A stretch of DNA of 25,559 nt. It comes from an uncultured Lachnospiraceae bacterium. GTDB lineage: Bacteria > Bacillota > Clostridia > Lachnospirales > Lachnospiraceae. The DNA is taken from positions 1 to 25,559 of the forward strand of contig CADBQE010000122.1 in assembly GCA_902796695.1 (NCBI GenBank), read 5' to 3'. Numbering within the stretch: the stretch's first letter is position 1; the number at the start of each line of letters is the position of its first letter. The notes beneath the pieces are model-generated. The model ran no database searches. It had not been told where the DNA came from and was given only the letters and a program-made list of their open reading frames with translations. The position numbers and the translations under genes were made by a program. Positions 1-8,298 of the stretch are shown piece after piece.

Positions 1-447
1 AAAGAATACCGGTTCATCAGCGCAGAACAGTTTTCCGCTCTGGAAAAGTCCGGAAAAGTCATCGAATCCCGCGTGTATCAGACTGTATACGGTCCGTGGA
101 TCTATGCGACGGTGGACGACGGCCGCATGGATCTGTCCGCCGCCTCCTATCTGATGACGGGCACGCTGGAATCCTATCGGAAGACGCGGGATTATTTCGG
201 CACGGACAGAGTCGTCCCCCTCTATATCGAAGTGGACAAAGGCGAGCGCCTTGCCCGGGCCCTTGCCCGCGAACGCCTGCAGGCGCAGCCGAAATACGCG
301 GAAATGTGCCGCCGCTTCCTGGCGGACGAACAGGATTTCTCTGCGGAGAAGATCGCAGCCTGCGCCTTCCCCCGCTTCTACCGGAATGATGATTTCGATA
401 CCTGTCTGAAAGAACTGGAGGAAGCGGTCAGAGAGGCCCTGGCATGA
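1..447 (+). CDS. Guanylate kinase-like protein (3' part; start lies before the window)
   Basis: The reading frame is open from base 1, so the 148 visible residues are the C-terminal part of a protein that begins upstream; the GTG at 73 is internal. The sequence resembles the divergent guanylate kinase-family proteins that precede holB in Lachnospiraceae: a YGPWIYATVDDG stretch occupies the GMP-binding region, PLYIEV is the core strand, and the Arg-rich RALARERLQAQPKYAEMCRRF stretch corresponds to the lid. The ATP-binding P-loop would lie upstream and cannot be checked. Guanylate kinases convert GMP and ATP to GDP and ADP in the cytoplasm. The TGA stop overlaps the next ATG (ATGA), so the gene is translationally coupled to holB. 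Family assignment is fairly firm. Whether it is the cell's main GMP kinase is uncertain, because this branch differs from canonical Gmk. Confidence 0.72.
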   Translation, partial: KEYRFISAEQFSALEKSGKVIESRVYQTVYGPWIYATVDDGRMDLSAASYLMTGTLESYRKTRDYFGTDRVVPLYIEVDKGERLARALARERLQAQPKYAEMCRRFLADEQDFSAEKIAACAFPRFYRNDDFDTCLKELEEAVREALA

Positions 448-1313
448 CACGCGCGGAAGCCTATCTGAGACAGGTGCTGGCCCGGCAGGAGCTCGGACAT
501 GCCTATTATCTGGAGGCTGCCCGGCCGGGAGAGGCCGAAGAGGTCATGGACCGCGCCGCCCGCCTGATCGCCTGCGAAAAGGGGACCGGGTGCGGGACCT
601 GCGCCTCCTGCCGCGCGTTTGACAGCGGCAATCATCCCGATATCATCCGGCTGACCAAGGCAAAGCCTGCTTACAGCACCAAGGAGATCCGGGAGCAGCT
701 GGTAAGCGACATCGGGATCCGTCCCTACCGCTTTGCCCGCAAGATCTATCTGATCCCGGAGGCGGATACGCTGACGCCGGTCTGCCAGAATATCATGCTC
801 AAGACCATGGAGGAGCCGCCCTCTTACGGCGTTATCCTGCTGGCGGGCATCAACCGGAACGTTTTCCTTCCGACGCTTCTTTCCCGGATGGTCTGTCTGT
901 CCGCGGAAGAAACGGAAGGCGCGGCGCAGCCGGACGGAAGCGGCGGCGGCACCGAAGAACTGCTCCGTACGGCGGAAGAACTGGACGGAATGTCGGCGGC
1001 AGGCTGTATGGAGGTGTGTGCGCGTCTGAAGAAGGCGGGACTGGAGCCGGATCTGCAGGCCGTCCGCTTCGGGGAAATGCTGCGGGATATCTATACGGCC
1101 AAGGGCGGGGCGCCGGACCGGCTGCATTTTCCGGACCGGAAAAAACTCTGGCTCGACTATGCGGACCGCCTGTCGGACCGCCGTCTGAAAGAACTGTGGG
1201 AAGCCCTGCAGCAGGTAAAAAAACAGCTGCGTCTGAATATCAAGGCGGAGAACGTCATCGCTTCGTTCTGCCTGTCATTTCGGGACGCGCTTTCGGAAAG
1301 TGAGGAATTATAG
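444..1313 (+). CDS. holB: DNA polymerase III subunit delta'
   Basis: This 289-residue protein is the delta' clamp-loader subunit, which works with DnaX and delta to load the sliding clamp at primer-template junctions. The AAA+ fold is recognisable: GHAYYLE near residue 18 replaces the usual strand before the P-loop, and no GxxGxGKT is present, as is typical of delta', which does not hydrolyse ATP. A Cys4 zinc module is visible at C44, C50, C53 and C56. The clamp-loader segment IPEADTLTPVCQNIMLKTMEEPP and an SRM variant of the SRC arginine-finger motif (LLSRMVCL) follow. The start ATG overlaps the upstream stop by 4 nt, and its own stop abuts the next ATG directly. Length is a little below the usual 310-330 residues. 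Confidence 0.88.
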   Translation: MTRAEAYLRQVLARQELGHAYYLEAARPGEAEEVMDRAARLIACEKGTGCGTCASCRAFDSGNHPDIIRLTKAKPAYSTKEIREQLVSDIGIRPYRFARKIYLIPEADTLTPVCQNIMLKTMEEPPSYGVILLAGINRNVFLPTLLSRMVCLSAEETEGAAQPDGSGGGTEELLRTAEELDGMSAAGCMEVCARLKKAGLEPDLQAVRFGEMLRDIYTAKGGAPDRLHFPDRKKLWLDYADRLSDRRLKELWEALQQVKKQLRLNIKAENVIASFCLSFRDALSESEEL

Positions 1314-2222
1314 ATGCAGAAGGTCAGTGTGGGATTGAGACACCCCGGCAAGCATCATTATTATGCCGCGAACGGCCTGGAATTAAGCCGCAACATGCGC
1401 GTGCTGGTCGAGACGGCGCGGGGCCTGGAAGTCGGCAGAGTACTGGCTGTCACGGAAACGGAAGAGACCGACTTAAAGCCCATTTACCGGATCGCCACCG
1501 CGGCGGATCTGGAACAGGACGGCAAGAACCGCGAACTGGAAGCCCGCGCTTTCCAGATCGGCCGGGAAAAAATTGCCAAGCACAAGCTGCTGATGAAGCT
1601 GGTCTCCGTGGAATATACCTTTGACGGGAGCAAGATCCTGTTTTACTTTACCGCGGACAACCGCGTGGATTTCCGGGAACTGGTCAAGGATCTGGCTTCC
1701 GTATTCCATACCCGGATCGAGCTGCGCCAGATCGGCGTGCGCGACGAGACCAAGCTGCTGGGCGGCGTGGGCGTCTGCGGCCGGGAACTGTGCTGCCACA
1801 GTTATCTGAGCGAATTCCAGACCGTCTCCATCCGTATGGCCAAGGAGCAGAATCTTTCGCTCAATCCGACCAAGATCTCGGGGATCTGCGGCCGTCTGAT
1901 GTGCTGCCTGAACAACGAACAGGCCACGTACGAATATCTGAACAGCCAGCTGCCGCAGGTCGGAGAGCGTGTGACGGTGCGGGAAGAAGGCACAAAAGGG
2001 ATCGTGCAGAGCGTCAACGTCCTGCGCCAGACCGTCAGAGTGCTGATCAATCCCGACAGCGAAGACTCCGATGTGGCGGAATATCCGGTCAGCGAGCTGC
2101 TGTTCAGCCCGCCGCACCGAAAAGGCCGCATGAAGCTCAGTGAAGAGGAAATCAAGGAGGCCCGTGCGCTGGAAGCGCTGGAAAGCAAAGATTCCTTCGG
2201 AAAAAGTTCCGTGGAATCATGA
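1314..2222 (+). CDS. ricT: PSP1-domain protein RicT (Y-complex subunit, YaaT)
   Basis: This 302-residue protein matches RicT/YaaT. In Bacillus subtilis RicT joins RicA and RicF in a [4Fe-4S]-containing complex that assists RNase Y in mRNA processing. The PSP1 domain covers about residues 60-200. Two Cys clusters are clear: C155-GREL-C160-C161 and C192-GRLM-C197-C198, the pattern known to hold iron-sulfur clusters in this family. The flanking GVRDETKLLGG and LNPTKISGICGR stretches are highly characteristic. The C-terminal 100 residues are a small beta-rich domain with a charged tail. The ATG follows the holB stop without a gap, and the TGA overlaps the next ATG (ATGA), so it sits mid-operon. 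The holB-ricT-trmN6-rsmI order is common in Firmicutes. Confidence 0.92.
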   Translation: MQKVSVGLRHPGKHHYYAANGLELSRNMRVLVETARGLEVGRVLAVTETEETDLKPIYRIATAADLEQDGKNRELEARAFQIGREKIAKHKLLMKLVSVEYTFDGSKILFYFTADNRVDFRELVKDLASVFHTRIELRQIGVRDETKLLGGVGVCGRELCCHSYLSEFQTVSIRMAKEQNLSLNPTKISGICGRLMCCLNNEQATYEYLNSQLPQVGERVTVREEGTKGIVQSVNVLRQTVRVLINPDSEDSDVAEYPVSELLFSPPHRKGRMKLSEEEIKEARALEALESKDSFGKSSVES

Positions 2223-2971
2223 CAGTCTGCCCGGATCCTCACGAAAGGACAGATGACCTGGGACGGAAGGGATTTCGTATTATTCAGAATACGAAGACCT
2301 TCTGTTTTGGTATTGACGCGGTCCTGCTGGCGGAATTCGCACAGATCGGGCCGCGGGATAAAGTCGCGGACCTGGGCTGCGGCAGCGGGATCCTTCCGCT
2401 GCTTTTGAAAGCCCGGGACAAGGGCGGCCGCTTCACCGCCGTGGAGATCCAGCCGGAACAGGCGCAGCTGGCGCGCCGCAACATGGCCCTCAACAATCTT
2501 TCGGAGGAAGTGGAGGTTATGGAAGCGGACCTGCGGAATGCCTCCGCGTATCTGGGAAAAAACTGCTATGACGCCGTGGTGACCAATCCGCCGTACTTCA
2601 AATCCGGATCGGGCCTGGTGAATCCGTCCTCCGCCAAAGCGGTGGCCCGCCATGAGATCTTCTGCACGCTGGAGGACGTTCTGCGGGAAAGCGCGGCGCT
2701 CCTGAAGGAGAACGGGAGCCTGTTCCTGGTATTCCGCTGCTGGCGCATGGCGGAAGCACTGGCGCTGCTGCCGGGCTGCGGCCTGAAAGCCAGACGGCTC
2801 CGAATCGTCCATTCCCGGCGGGAAAGCGCCGGAGAACTGTTCCTGCTGGAAGCCCGCAAAGGGGAGCGCGACGGCCTCGTCATAGAGCCGCCCTGCGTGA
2901 TCTACGAAGCACCGGGGCAGTTTACGGAGGAAGTACGCCGGGCCTGCGGAAGCGGAGAGAAGGAGACGTAA
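2219..2971 (+). CDS. trmN6: tRNA1(Val) (adenine(37)-N6)-methyltransferase
   Basis: This 250-residue SAM-dependent N6-adenine methyltransferase is of the TrmN6/YfiC/YabB type, which modifies A37 of tRNA1(Val). The N-terminal GFRIIQNTKTFCFGIDAVLL is the family hallmark. SAM motif I is ADLGCGSG at about residues 49-56, the acidic end of strand 2 is in FTAVEIQPEQ, and the catalytic N6-adenine motif NPPY is at residues 123-126, followed by FKSGSG. The methyltransferase fold continues through LRIVHSRRE to the end. The start ATG overlaps the ricT stop by 4 nt. Three bases separate its stop from rsmI. Target specificity is inferred from the family, since other rRNA or tRNA N6-adenine methylases share the fold. 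Confidence 0.87.
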   Translation: MTVCPDPHERTDDLGRKGFRIIQNTKTFCFGIDAVLLAEFAQIGPRDKVADLGCGSGILPLLLKARDKGGRFTAVEIQPEQAQLARRNMALNNLSEEVEVMEADLRNASAYLGKNCYDAVVTNPPYFKSGSGLVNPSSAKAVARHEIFCTLEDVLRESAALLKENGSLFLVFRCWRMAEALALLPGCGLKARRLRIVHSRRESAGELFLLEARKGERDGLVIEPPCVIYEAPGQFTEEVRRACGSGEKET

Positions 2972-2974
2972 GTC

Positions 2975-3820
2975 ATGAGCTGCGGAACATTATTTATCTG
3001 TGCGACCCCGATCGGGAACCGGGAAGATATTTCGGCCCGGGCGGTCCGGATCCTGAAGGAAGCGGACCTGATCGCGGCGGAGGACACCCGCCACAGCCTG
3101 GGACTTCTGGAGTATTACGGGATCCGGAAACCGCTGATCAGCTATCATGAACACAACAAATACGAACGGGCGGAGGAACTGGTCGGCCTGCTGCTTGAGG
3201 GGAAGAATATCGCCCTGATCAGCGATGCGGGGACGCCCGTCATTTCCGACCCCGGGGAAGTCCTGGTGATCATGGCCCGGGAGGCCGGCATCCCGGTGAC
3301 GTCGCTGCCGGGGCCCTGCGCCCTGATCACGGCGCTCACCCTGTCAGGCATTGCGGCCCGGCGCTTCGTTTTCGAAGGTTTTCTTCCGATGGAAAGCCGG
3401 GAGAGAAAAGAAGTCCTGGAATCCCTGCGCGAAGAGACCAGAACGATCGTTCTGTACGAAGCCCCGCACCGGCTGCGGAAAACGCTGCAGGAACTGCGCG
3501 AGACGCTGGGCGGAGAACGCGCGGCCTGTCTGTGCCGCGAACTGACGAAGATCCACGAAGAAGCGCTGTCCTTGACGCTGGACGAAGCCGTTTCGCTGTA
3601 TCGGGAAAAAGAGCCGCGCGGCGAGTACGTACTGGTGATCGCCGGAAAAAGTGCGGAAGAAAAGGATGCGGAGAAGCGCAGCTCCTGGGAAAGCCGTTCT
3701 CCGGAAGAGCATCTTAAGGCCTACCTTGACCGCGGCCTGACAAAAAAAGAAGCCATCAAAGCGATGGCGGAGGATTTTGCCGTCAGCCGCAATACGCTGT
3801 ATGCGCTGCTGATGAAATAG
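2975..3820 (+). CDS. rsmI: 16S rRNA (cytidine(1402)-2'-O)-methyltransferase RsmI
   Basis: This 281-residue tetrapyrrole-methylase-fold enzyme 2'-O-methylates C1402 in the decoding centre of 16S rRNA. Typical motifs appear in order: LFICATPIGNREDIS at the N terminus, AAEDTRHSLGLLEYY, the SYHEHN motif, LISDAGTPVISDPG, and SLPGPCALITAL in the SAM-binding region. The last 45 residues form the RsmI C-terminal helix-turn-helix (LTKKEAIKAMA followed by VSRNTLYALL). The start is the ATG following the trmN6 stop; the upstream GGAGAAGGAGA is a good ribosome binding site. It is the last gene of the operon, and the hairpin at 3855-3884 follows 34 nt after the stop. Confidence 0.93.
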   Translation: MSCGTLFICATPIGNREDISARAVRILKEADLIAAEDTRHSLGLLEYYGIRKPLISYHEHNKYERAEELVGLLLEGKNIALISDAGTPVISDPGEVLVIMAREAGIPVTSLPGPCALITALTLSGIAARRFVFEGFLPMESRERKEVLESLREETRTIVLYEAPHRLRKTLQELRETLGGERAACLCRELTKIHEEALSLTLDEAVSLYREKEPRGEYVLVIAGKSAEEKDAEKRSSWESRSPEEHLKAYLDRGLTKKEAIKAMAEDFAVSRNTLYALLMK

Positions 3821-3854
3821 AGCGGTCCGCTTTTGCGACGGACCTGTATACGGA

Positions 3855-3884
3855 AACAGGCGGGGGATTGTTCCCCCGCCTGTT
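3855..3884. terminator. Bidirectional hairpin between rsmI and glgB
   Basis: A perfect 13-bp inverted repeat (AACAGGCGGGGGA / TCCCCCGCCTGTT) with a 4-nt TTGT loop lies in the 99 bp between the convergent rsmI and glgB stops. No long T-run follows on either strand (GCTTTG on plus), so it is not a textbook intrinsic terminator. The position and very stable G/C stem still make transcription termination, or mRNA 3'-end protection for both genes, the likeliest role. Confidence 0.72.
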
Positions 3885-3919
3885 GCTTTGCTGCCTGTTC
3901 CCGGTTTATAGTCGGCGTG

Positions 3920-5821
3920 TCATCTGTCTGTCCGGGGCGGCAGCTTCCGGAATACCGCGGTTCCGTAGGCCGGAAGAGGGAAGGAGAGACGGTTGGGCCG
4001 TCCGTCGCATTCCGAGGCTTCCGATTCCAGCACCGTGCGGTCTTCCGGTTCTTCATAGAAGCCGTGCGTCTGATCCAGCAGGAGTTCGTAGCGGCCGGCC
4101 GACGGAACGCCCACGGCATAGTCGTCGCGCGGGACAGGCGCGAAATTGATGACAAAGACGAGCGGATCATGATCCGGGTCGTTCAAGTAGCGGGTGAAGC
4201 TGAAAATGCAGCGGTCCGCATCCCAGGAATTGATCCATTCAAAGCCGTCGCCGCCGAAATCCGTCCGATACAGGACCGGCTGCGAGCGATACAGTTTCAG
4301 CAGACTGCGGCAGTAGGCCTGCAGGTCCCGGTTCCGTTCGTCTCCCAGCAGGAACCAGTCCAGTTCGCGGTCTTCGTTCCATTCCCGGCGCTGTCCGAAT
4401 TCGCCGCCCATGAACAGCAGCTTCTTGCCCGGATGGCCGGTCATGAAGGTATAGGCTGCTTTCAGACAGGCAAATTTCTGCCAGTCGTCGCCCGGCATTT
4501 TTTCGAACATGGAACGCTTCATGTGCACCACTTCATCGTGGGACAGCACGAGAATGTAGTGTTCCGCGCCCGAATAGGTCATCGGAAGCGTCATTTTTCC
4601 GTGGTGATAGCGGCGGAAAATGGGATCTTTCTGCATATATTCCAGGAAATCGTGCATCCAGCCCATGTTCCATTTGAAGGTAAAGCCCAGGCCGCCGTCC
4701 GCCGGAGAGGCCGTAACGCCGGGCCAGGCCGTGCTTTCTTCCGCAACGGTAAAGCAGCCCGGGCATTCCTGCCGGATGATGCTGTTGAGGTGCTTGAAGA
4801 ATTCGATGGATTCCAGGTTTTCATTGCCGCCGTAGATATTCCTGGCGCATTCCCCGCCCTGCCGGCCGTAATCCAGGTACAGCATGGAGGCCACGGCGTC
4901 CACGCGCAGGCCGTCGATATGGAATTCACGCAGCCAGTACAGCGCGTTCGCGATCAGGAAATCGGAGACCTGGGGGCGGCCCAGATCGAACACTTTTGTG
5001 CCCCACTCCGCGTGTTCGCCGCGGCGCGGGTCCGCGTATTCATAGAGCGGCTCGCCGTCAAAATCCGCGAGCGCATGGGCATCGCGGGGGAAGTGCGCCG
5101 GGACCCAGTCCATGATCACACCGATGCCCTGGCGGTGCATTTCATCCACAAAATACCGGAAATCATCGGGCGTGCCGTGGCGGGCGGTGGGAGAGTAATA
5201 GCCGGTCACCTGATAGCCCCAGGAGGCGTCCAGGGGATATTCGGCGATCCCGATCAGTTCGACGTGGGTGTAGCCCATATACTTCACGTAGCCGCCCAGC
5301 CGCTCAGCCAGCTTCCGATAGGAATAAAAGCCGGGATCGGCGCCGGGGTGCCGCATCCAGGAGGCCAGCTGGCACTCATAGATTGCGAGCGGGGCCTGAC
5401 GGTGCTCCGCTTCCGTGACGGGGCGCGCCGCCATCCATTCGTCATCGTGAAATTCATAAGATGACTTGAACAGGCGCGACGCGGTGCCGGGCCGAAGCTC
5501 CGTGGAAAAGGCGTAAGGATCGGCTTTCAGCAGGTGCTGGCGGTTCCGGGTAAGAATATCGTATTTATAGAGCTGGCCTTCTTTGGCCTCCGGAATGAAG
5601 CAGGCGAAAATGCCGGAGCCTTCCAGGAGCATCATGGGGTTGCGGCTGTTGTTCCAGCCGTTGAAATCTCCGACCACGGAGACGGAAACGGCGTGCGGAG
5701 CCCATACGGCGAACGAAAAGCCCTCTACGCCGCCGACTTCGCAGGGGTGCGCCCCCAGCTTTTTATAAATCTCATAATGGGTACCCTGCCCGAATAAATA
5801 CATGTCGACATCTGTAATCAT
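3920..5821 (-). CDS. glgB: 1,4-alpha-glucan branching enzyme
   Basis: GlgB (633 residues from this start) cuts alpha-1,4 glucan chains and rejoins them through alpha-1,6 branches during glycogen synthesis. An N-terminal CBM48-like domain (FAVWAPHAVSVSVVGDFNGW) precedes the GH13 barrel. Barrel motifs are YTHVELIGIAEYP, VIMDWVPAHFP, GLRVDAVASMLYLDY (nucleophile Asp308), FTVAEEST (acid/base Glu361) and LSHDEVVH (Asp429); a C-terminal beta domain closes the protein. An in-frame ATG lies further up at 5845, but it overlaps the predicted -10 element. The ATG at 5821 has GTGAGG eight bases upstream and begins MITDVDMYLFGQGTHYEIY, which aligns with family N termini, so 5821 is preferred. No other glg gene is in the window, so it stands alone between two unrelated operons. 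Confidence 0.93.
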   Translation of the reverse strand: MITDVDMYLFGQGTHYEIYKKLGAHPCEVGGVEGFSFAVWAPHAVSVSVVGDFNGWNNSRNPMMLLEGSGIFACFIPEAKEGQLYKYDILTRNRQHLLKADPYAFSTELRPGTASRLFKSSYEFHDDEWMAARPVTEAEHRQAPLAIYECQLASWMRHPGADPGFYSYRKLAERLGGYVKYMGYTHVELIGIAEYPLDASWGYQVTGYYSPTARHGTPDDFRYFVDEMHRQGIGVIMDWVPAHFPRDAHALADFDGEPLYEYADPRRGEHAEWGTKVFDLGRPQVSDFLIANALYWLREFHIDGLRVDAVASMLYLDYGRQGGECARNIYGGNENLESIEFFKHLNSIIRQECPGCFTVAEESTAWPGVTASPADGGLGFTFKWNMGWMHDFLEYMQKDPIFRRYHHGKMTLPMTYSGAEHYILVLSHDEVVHMKRSMFEKMPGDDWQKFACLKAAYTFMTGHPGKKLLFMGGEFGQRREWNEDRELDWFLLGDERNRDLQAYCRSLLKLYRSQPVLYRTDFGGDGFEWINSWDADRCIFSFTRYLNDPDHDPLVFVINFAPVPRDDYAVGVPSAGRYELLLDQTHGFYEEPEDRTVLESEASECDGRPNRLSFPLPAYGTAVFRKLPPRTDR

Positions 5822-5843
5822 GTTCAATACCTCACTGTATGAC

Positions 5844-5872
5844 ATTTTATCAAAATCTCCGGGAAAGGTAAA
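5844..5872 (-). promoter_or_regulatory. Predicted sigma-A promoter of glgB
   Basis: On the minus strand, TTTACC (5872-5867) and TAAAAT (5849-5844) are separated by exactly 17 bp. Transcription would start near 5837, giving a leader of about 16 nt that still holds the GTGAGG ribosome binding site for the ATG at 5821. The upstream in-frame ATG at 5845 falls inside the -10 element, which argues against it as the start. Confidence 0.6.
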
Positions 5873-5959
5873 GAGATGTCCCGGGACAATTTGATGAATA
5901 AATCGTGAAATCCGGTTCCGGCCGGGCGCGATAAGTCCCGCCCCGCCGCCGGAATTCAC

Positions 5960-5988
5960 TTGACCGGAAAACGGGGCCGTTTCATAAT
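5960..5988 (+). promoter_or_regulatory. Predicted sigma-A promoter of the Tad pilus operon
   Basis: TTGACC (5960-5965) and CATAAT (5983-5988) are separated by 17 bp, five matches of six to consensus in each box. The predicted start is near 5995, leaving an 85-nt leader before the first Tad gene, whose ribosome binding site is AGAGGAGA. A short CGGCC-GCA-GGCCG hairpin lies in the leader. No other good promoter is visible until 13921, so the Tad genes are probably one transcript. The promoter is divergent from that of glgB. Confidence 0.6.
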
Positions 5989-6079
5989 AAAATCAGATTC
6001 TGACCACCGCCGTGATCCACCCCGCTAAGAGAGCAATTGAAAAAAACGCCCCGGCCGCAGGCCGCAAAGAGGAGAAAAA

Positions 6080-7051
6080 ATGGCTGAAATCTGGCTTGTT
6101 TTATATCATGACGACCCGGTCTTCCTGCAGCGCTTTTCCGCCTATCTGGAGCACAGGACCGGCCTGGGGATCCGGTGCAGGACCTTCACGGAAGAAGCTC
6201 CGTTTCAGGAGTATATCTGCGAAGCTTCGGCTTCCCTGATCATCGGCCGGGAAGGCTTTGACACCCGGACGGCGGAAGAGAGGGGCATTCCCTGGCTGGC
6301 CTTCTCGGAACGGAACGACGGCAGGGAAGATCACCGGCTGCCGGTCTGGCGCTCCATGGACCGGCAGATCCGCCAGATCCGGCAGAGCTGGAAAATGACG
6401 GAGCAGGTGACCCCGGATCCGTCCTCCTGCCGCCTGATCGGCTTTTATTCGCCGGTGCACGGGGCGGGACAGAGCGTCAGCGCGCTGCTGATGGGACTGA
6501 ATCTGGCGGAAACGGCGCCGGTGCTGCTGCTGAATCTGGAACGCTTCTCGGGCCTTAAACAGATCCTGCCGGGCGGCGGAGGCGGGCTCTCGGATCTGCT
6601 CTATTTTGCCCGCGTGCAGAAAGATCCGATGGAACATCTGGCGGAACTGACGGAATACTGCGGCCCGCTGGCCCTGATCCCGCCGGTCCGGGATCCGGAG
6701 GATCTGCGGGAAATGGACAGCCGCAACTGGGAATTCCTGCTGGAGCAGCTGCGCAGAGAAAGCGGATTCCGCTGCATCCTGATCGATATCGGCGACGGCG
6801 TCACGCAGCCGGAGGAGATCCTGAAATACTGCGACAGAGTCTACGTGCCGCTCAGGGAGGACCGCCTGGCCATCGCGAAGTGGGAGGAATGGCGGGAGCA
6901 TCTGGAAGAAACGCGCGGCGAAGCATTCTTAAGCAGACTGCGGCCCTACCGGCTGCCGCCGGAATCCCTTCCCGAATGGGTGGATTACCGGGAACTTCGC
7001 CATATGGCCTGGGGGCGCTGCCTGAAAGCGCTGGCGGAGGCGGAGCCGTGA
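6080..7051 (+). CDS. TadZ/CpaE-like pilus localisation protein with degenerate P-loop
   Basis: This 323-residue protein opens the Tad locus, where TadZ/CpaE proteins help place the secretion machine. Residues 1-100 resemble an atypical receiver domain: an IWLVLYHDD start and LIIG strand, but without a clear phospho-acceptor arrangement. Residues 118-250 resemble the MinD/ParA fold: GFYSPVHGAGQS (121-132) lies where the Walker A loop should be, and CILIDIGDG is the Walker B-like strand, followed by DRVYVPLRED. The usual GKT/S lysine is replaced by Gln131 and the deviant-Walker lysine is absent, so ATP hydrolysis is doubtful. The start ATG follows AGAGGAGAAAAA. The TGA overlaps the next GTG start. 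Sequence similarity is weak and the assignment leans on fold motifs and position before tadA. Confidence 0.72.
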   Translation: MAEIWLVLYHDDPVFLQRFSAYLEHRTGLGIRCRTFTEEAPFQEYICEASASLIIGREGFDTRTAEERGIPWLAFSERNDGREDHRLPVWRSMDRQIRQIRQSWKMTEQVTPDPSSCRLIGFYSPVHGAGQSVSALLMGLNLAETAPVLLLNLERFSGLKQILPGGGGGLSDLLYFARVQKDPMEHLAELTEYCGPLALIPPVRDPEDLREMDSRNWEFLLEQLRRESGFRCILIDIGDGVTQPEEILKYCDRVYVPLREDRLAIAKWEEWREHLEETRGEAFLSRLRPYRLPPESLPEWVDYRELRHMAWGRCLKALAEAEP

Positions 7052-8298
7052 CGGAGGAATTGAAAAGGATACGGCGGAGCATCGCCCGCGAACTCCAGGA
7101 AACGGATTATTCCGAAACGGCCCTGCTGGCCCATATCGACCGGGCTCTGACGGAATGGGGCCGCACCCGTAAGCTCAGCCTGAAGAACAAGGAACTTTTC
7201 CGCAAGCAGCTGCTGGATTCTTTCCGGGGCATGGACATTCTGCAGCCGCTTCTGGAGGACGATTCCGTCACCGAGATCATGGTCAACGGGACCGGCCGCA
7301 TCTTTGTGGAGAAGAACAACGAGATGTGTCTCTGGGACCGGACTTTTTCCGGACGGGAAGCCCTGGATGATGTGATCCAGGTGATGGCGGCCAGCGTCAA
7401 CCGGCTGGTCAATACCGCCTCCCCCATCGCGGACCTGCGCCTGGCGGACGGATCACGCGTGAGCATCGTGCTGCCGCCCGCCGCGCCGGACGGCCCCGTC
7501 GTAACGATCCGGAAATTTTTCAAAGATCCGCTGACCATGGACAGACTCCTGGAACTGGACGCGCTCACTCCGGCCTGCGCCGCCTTTCTGAAATCCGCCG
7601 TGACCTGCGGCTGCAACATATTTATCAGCGGAGGAACCGGCTCCGGCAAGACCACATTTCTGAATGCGCTGTCTGCCTACATTCCGTCCGGAGAACGGGT
7701 GATAACCATTGAGGACTCGCTGGAACTGCAGCTGCAGGGCCTGCCCAATCTGGTCAGGCTGGAGACGCGGGATCCGAACCTGGAAGGAAGCGGGCGGATC
7801 ACGATCCGGGACCTGATCCGGACCGCGCTGCGCATGCGCCCCGACCGGATCGTGGTCGGAGAGGTGCGCGGTGAAGAAGCCCTGGATATGCTGCAGGCCA
7901 TGAATACCGGGCATCGGGGCTCGCTGTCGACCGGCCATGCCAACAGCGCCGTCCATATGCTGTCCCGCCTGGAAACGATGGCACTTATGGGGGCGGACCT
8001 TCCGCTGGCGGCAGTCCGCAGCCAGATCGCTTCGGCCCTGGATCTGCTGGTGCATCTGGGGCGTTTCCGGGACAGGAAACGGCGGGTCCTGTCCGTCAGC
8101 GAAGTGCTCGGTCTGGAGAAAGGAGAGATCCGCATTGAAACCATCCAGCGGTATACGGAAAAGGAGGGGCTCCGTTTTACGGGACATCAGCCCGAAAACA
8201 CGGAAAAATGGCGGGAGATCTTCGGACATGTCCCCCGTTTCGGGGAAGACGGCCGCTTTATTCTCGCAGATGAAGCGGAAGCTCCTGCCCCGTGCTGA
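7048..8298 (+). CDS. tadA: TadA/CpaF secretion ATPase
   Basis: This 416-residue type II/IV secretion ATPase powers assembly of the Tad pilus. The N-terminal helical domain (1-90) is followed by the PAS-like segment SVTEIMVNG. Walker A is GGTGSGKT at residues 195-202. The Asp box is ITIEDSLELQL, and Walker B with its neighbour reads RIVVGEVRGEEALDML. The His box is SLSTGHANS. All catalytic elements look intact. The frame is open well upstream, but the GTG at 7048 is preferred: it overlaps the tadZ stop (GTGA), has GGAGG seven bases before it, and gives the family length. It is cytoplasmic and works with the membrane proteins TadB and TadC encoded next. Confidence 0.93.
   Translation: MTEELKRIRRSIARELQETDYSETALLAHIDRALTEWGRTRKLSLKNKELFRKQLLDSFRGMDILQPLLEDDSVTEIMVNGTGRIFVEKNNEMCLWDRTFSGREALDDVIQVMAASVNRLVNTASPIADLRLADGSRVSIVLPPAAPDGPVVTIRKFFKDPLTMDRLLELDALTPACAAFLKSAVTCGCNIFISGGTGSGKTTFLNALSAYIPSGERVITIEDSLELQLQGLPNLVRLETRDPNLEGSGRITIRDLIRTALRMRPDRIVVGEVRGEEALDMLQAMNTGHRGSLSTGHANSAVHMLSRLETMALMGADLPLAAVRSQIASALDLLVHLGRFRDRKRRVLSVSEVLGLEKGEIRIETIQRYTEKEGLRFTGHQPENTEKWREIFGHVPRFGEDGRFILADEAEAPAPC

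Noticed and set aside
3833..5464. Plus-strand open frame of 543 codons opposite glgB
   Set aside because: It lies entirely antisense to a well-supported branching enzyme, has low-complexity composition and no ribosome binding site, and matches no family I know.
8228..8270. Longer TadB start at ATG 8228
   Set aside because: It has a GGGAG site but would overlap tadA by 71 nt and add residues unlike TadB N termini. It is kept only as an alternative.
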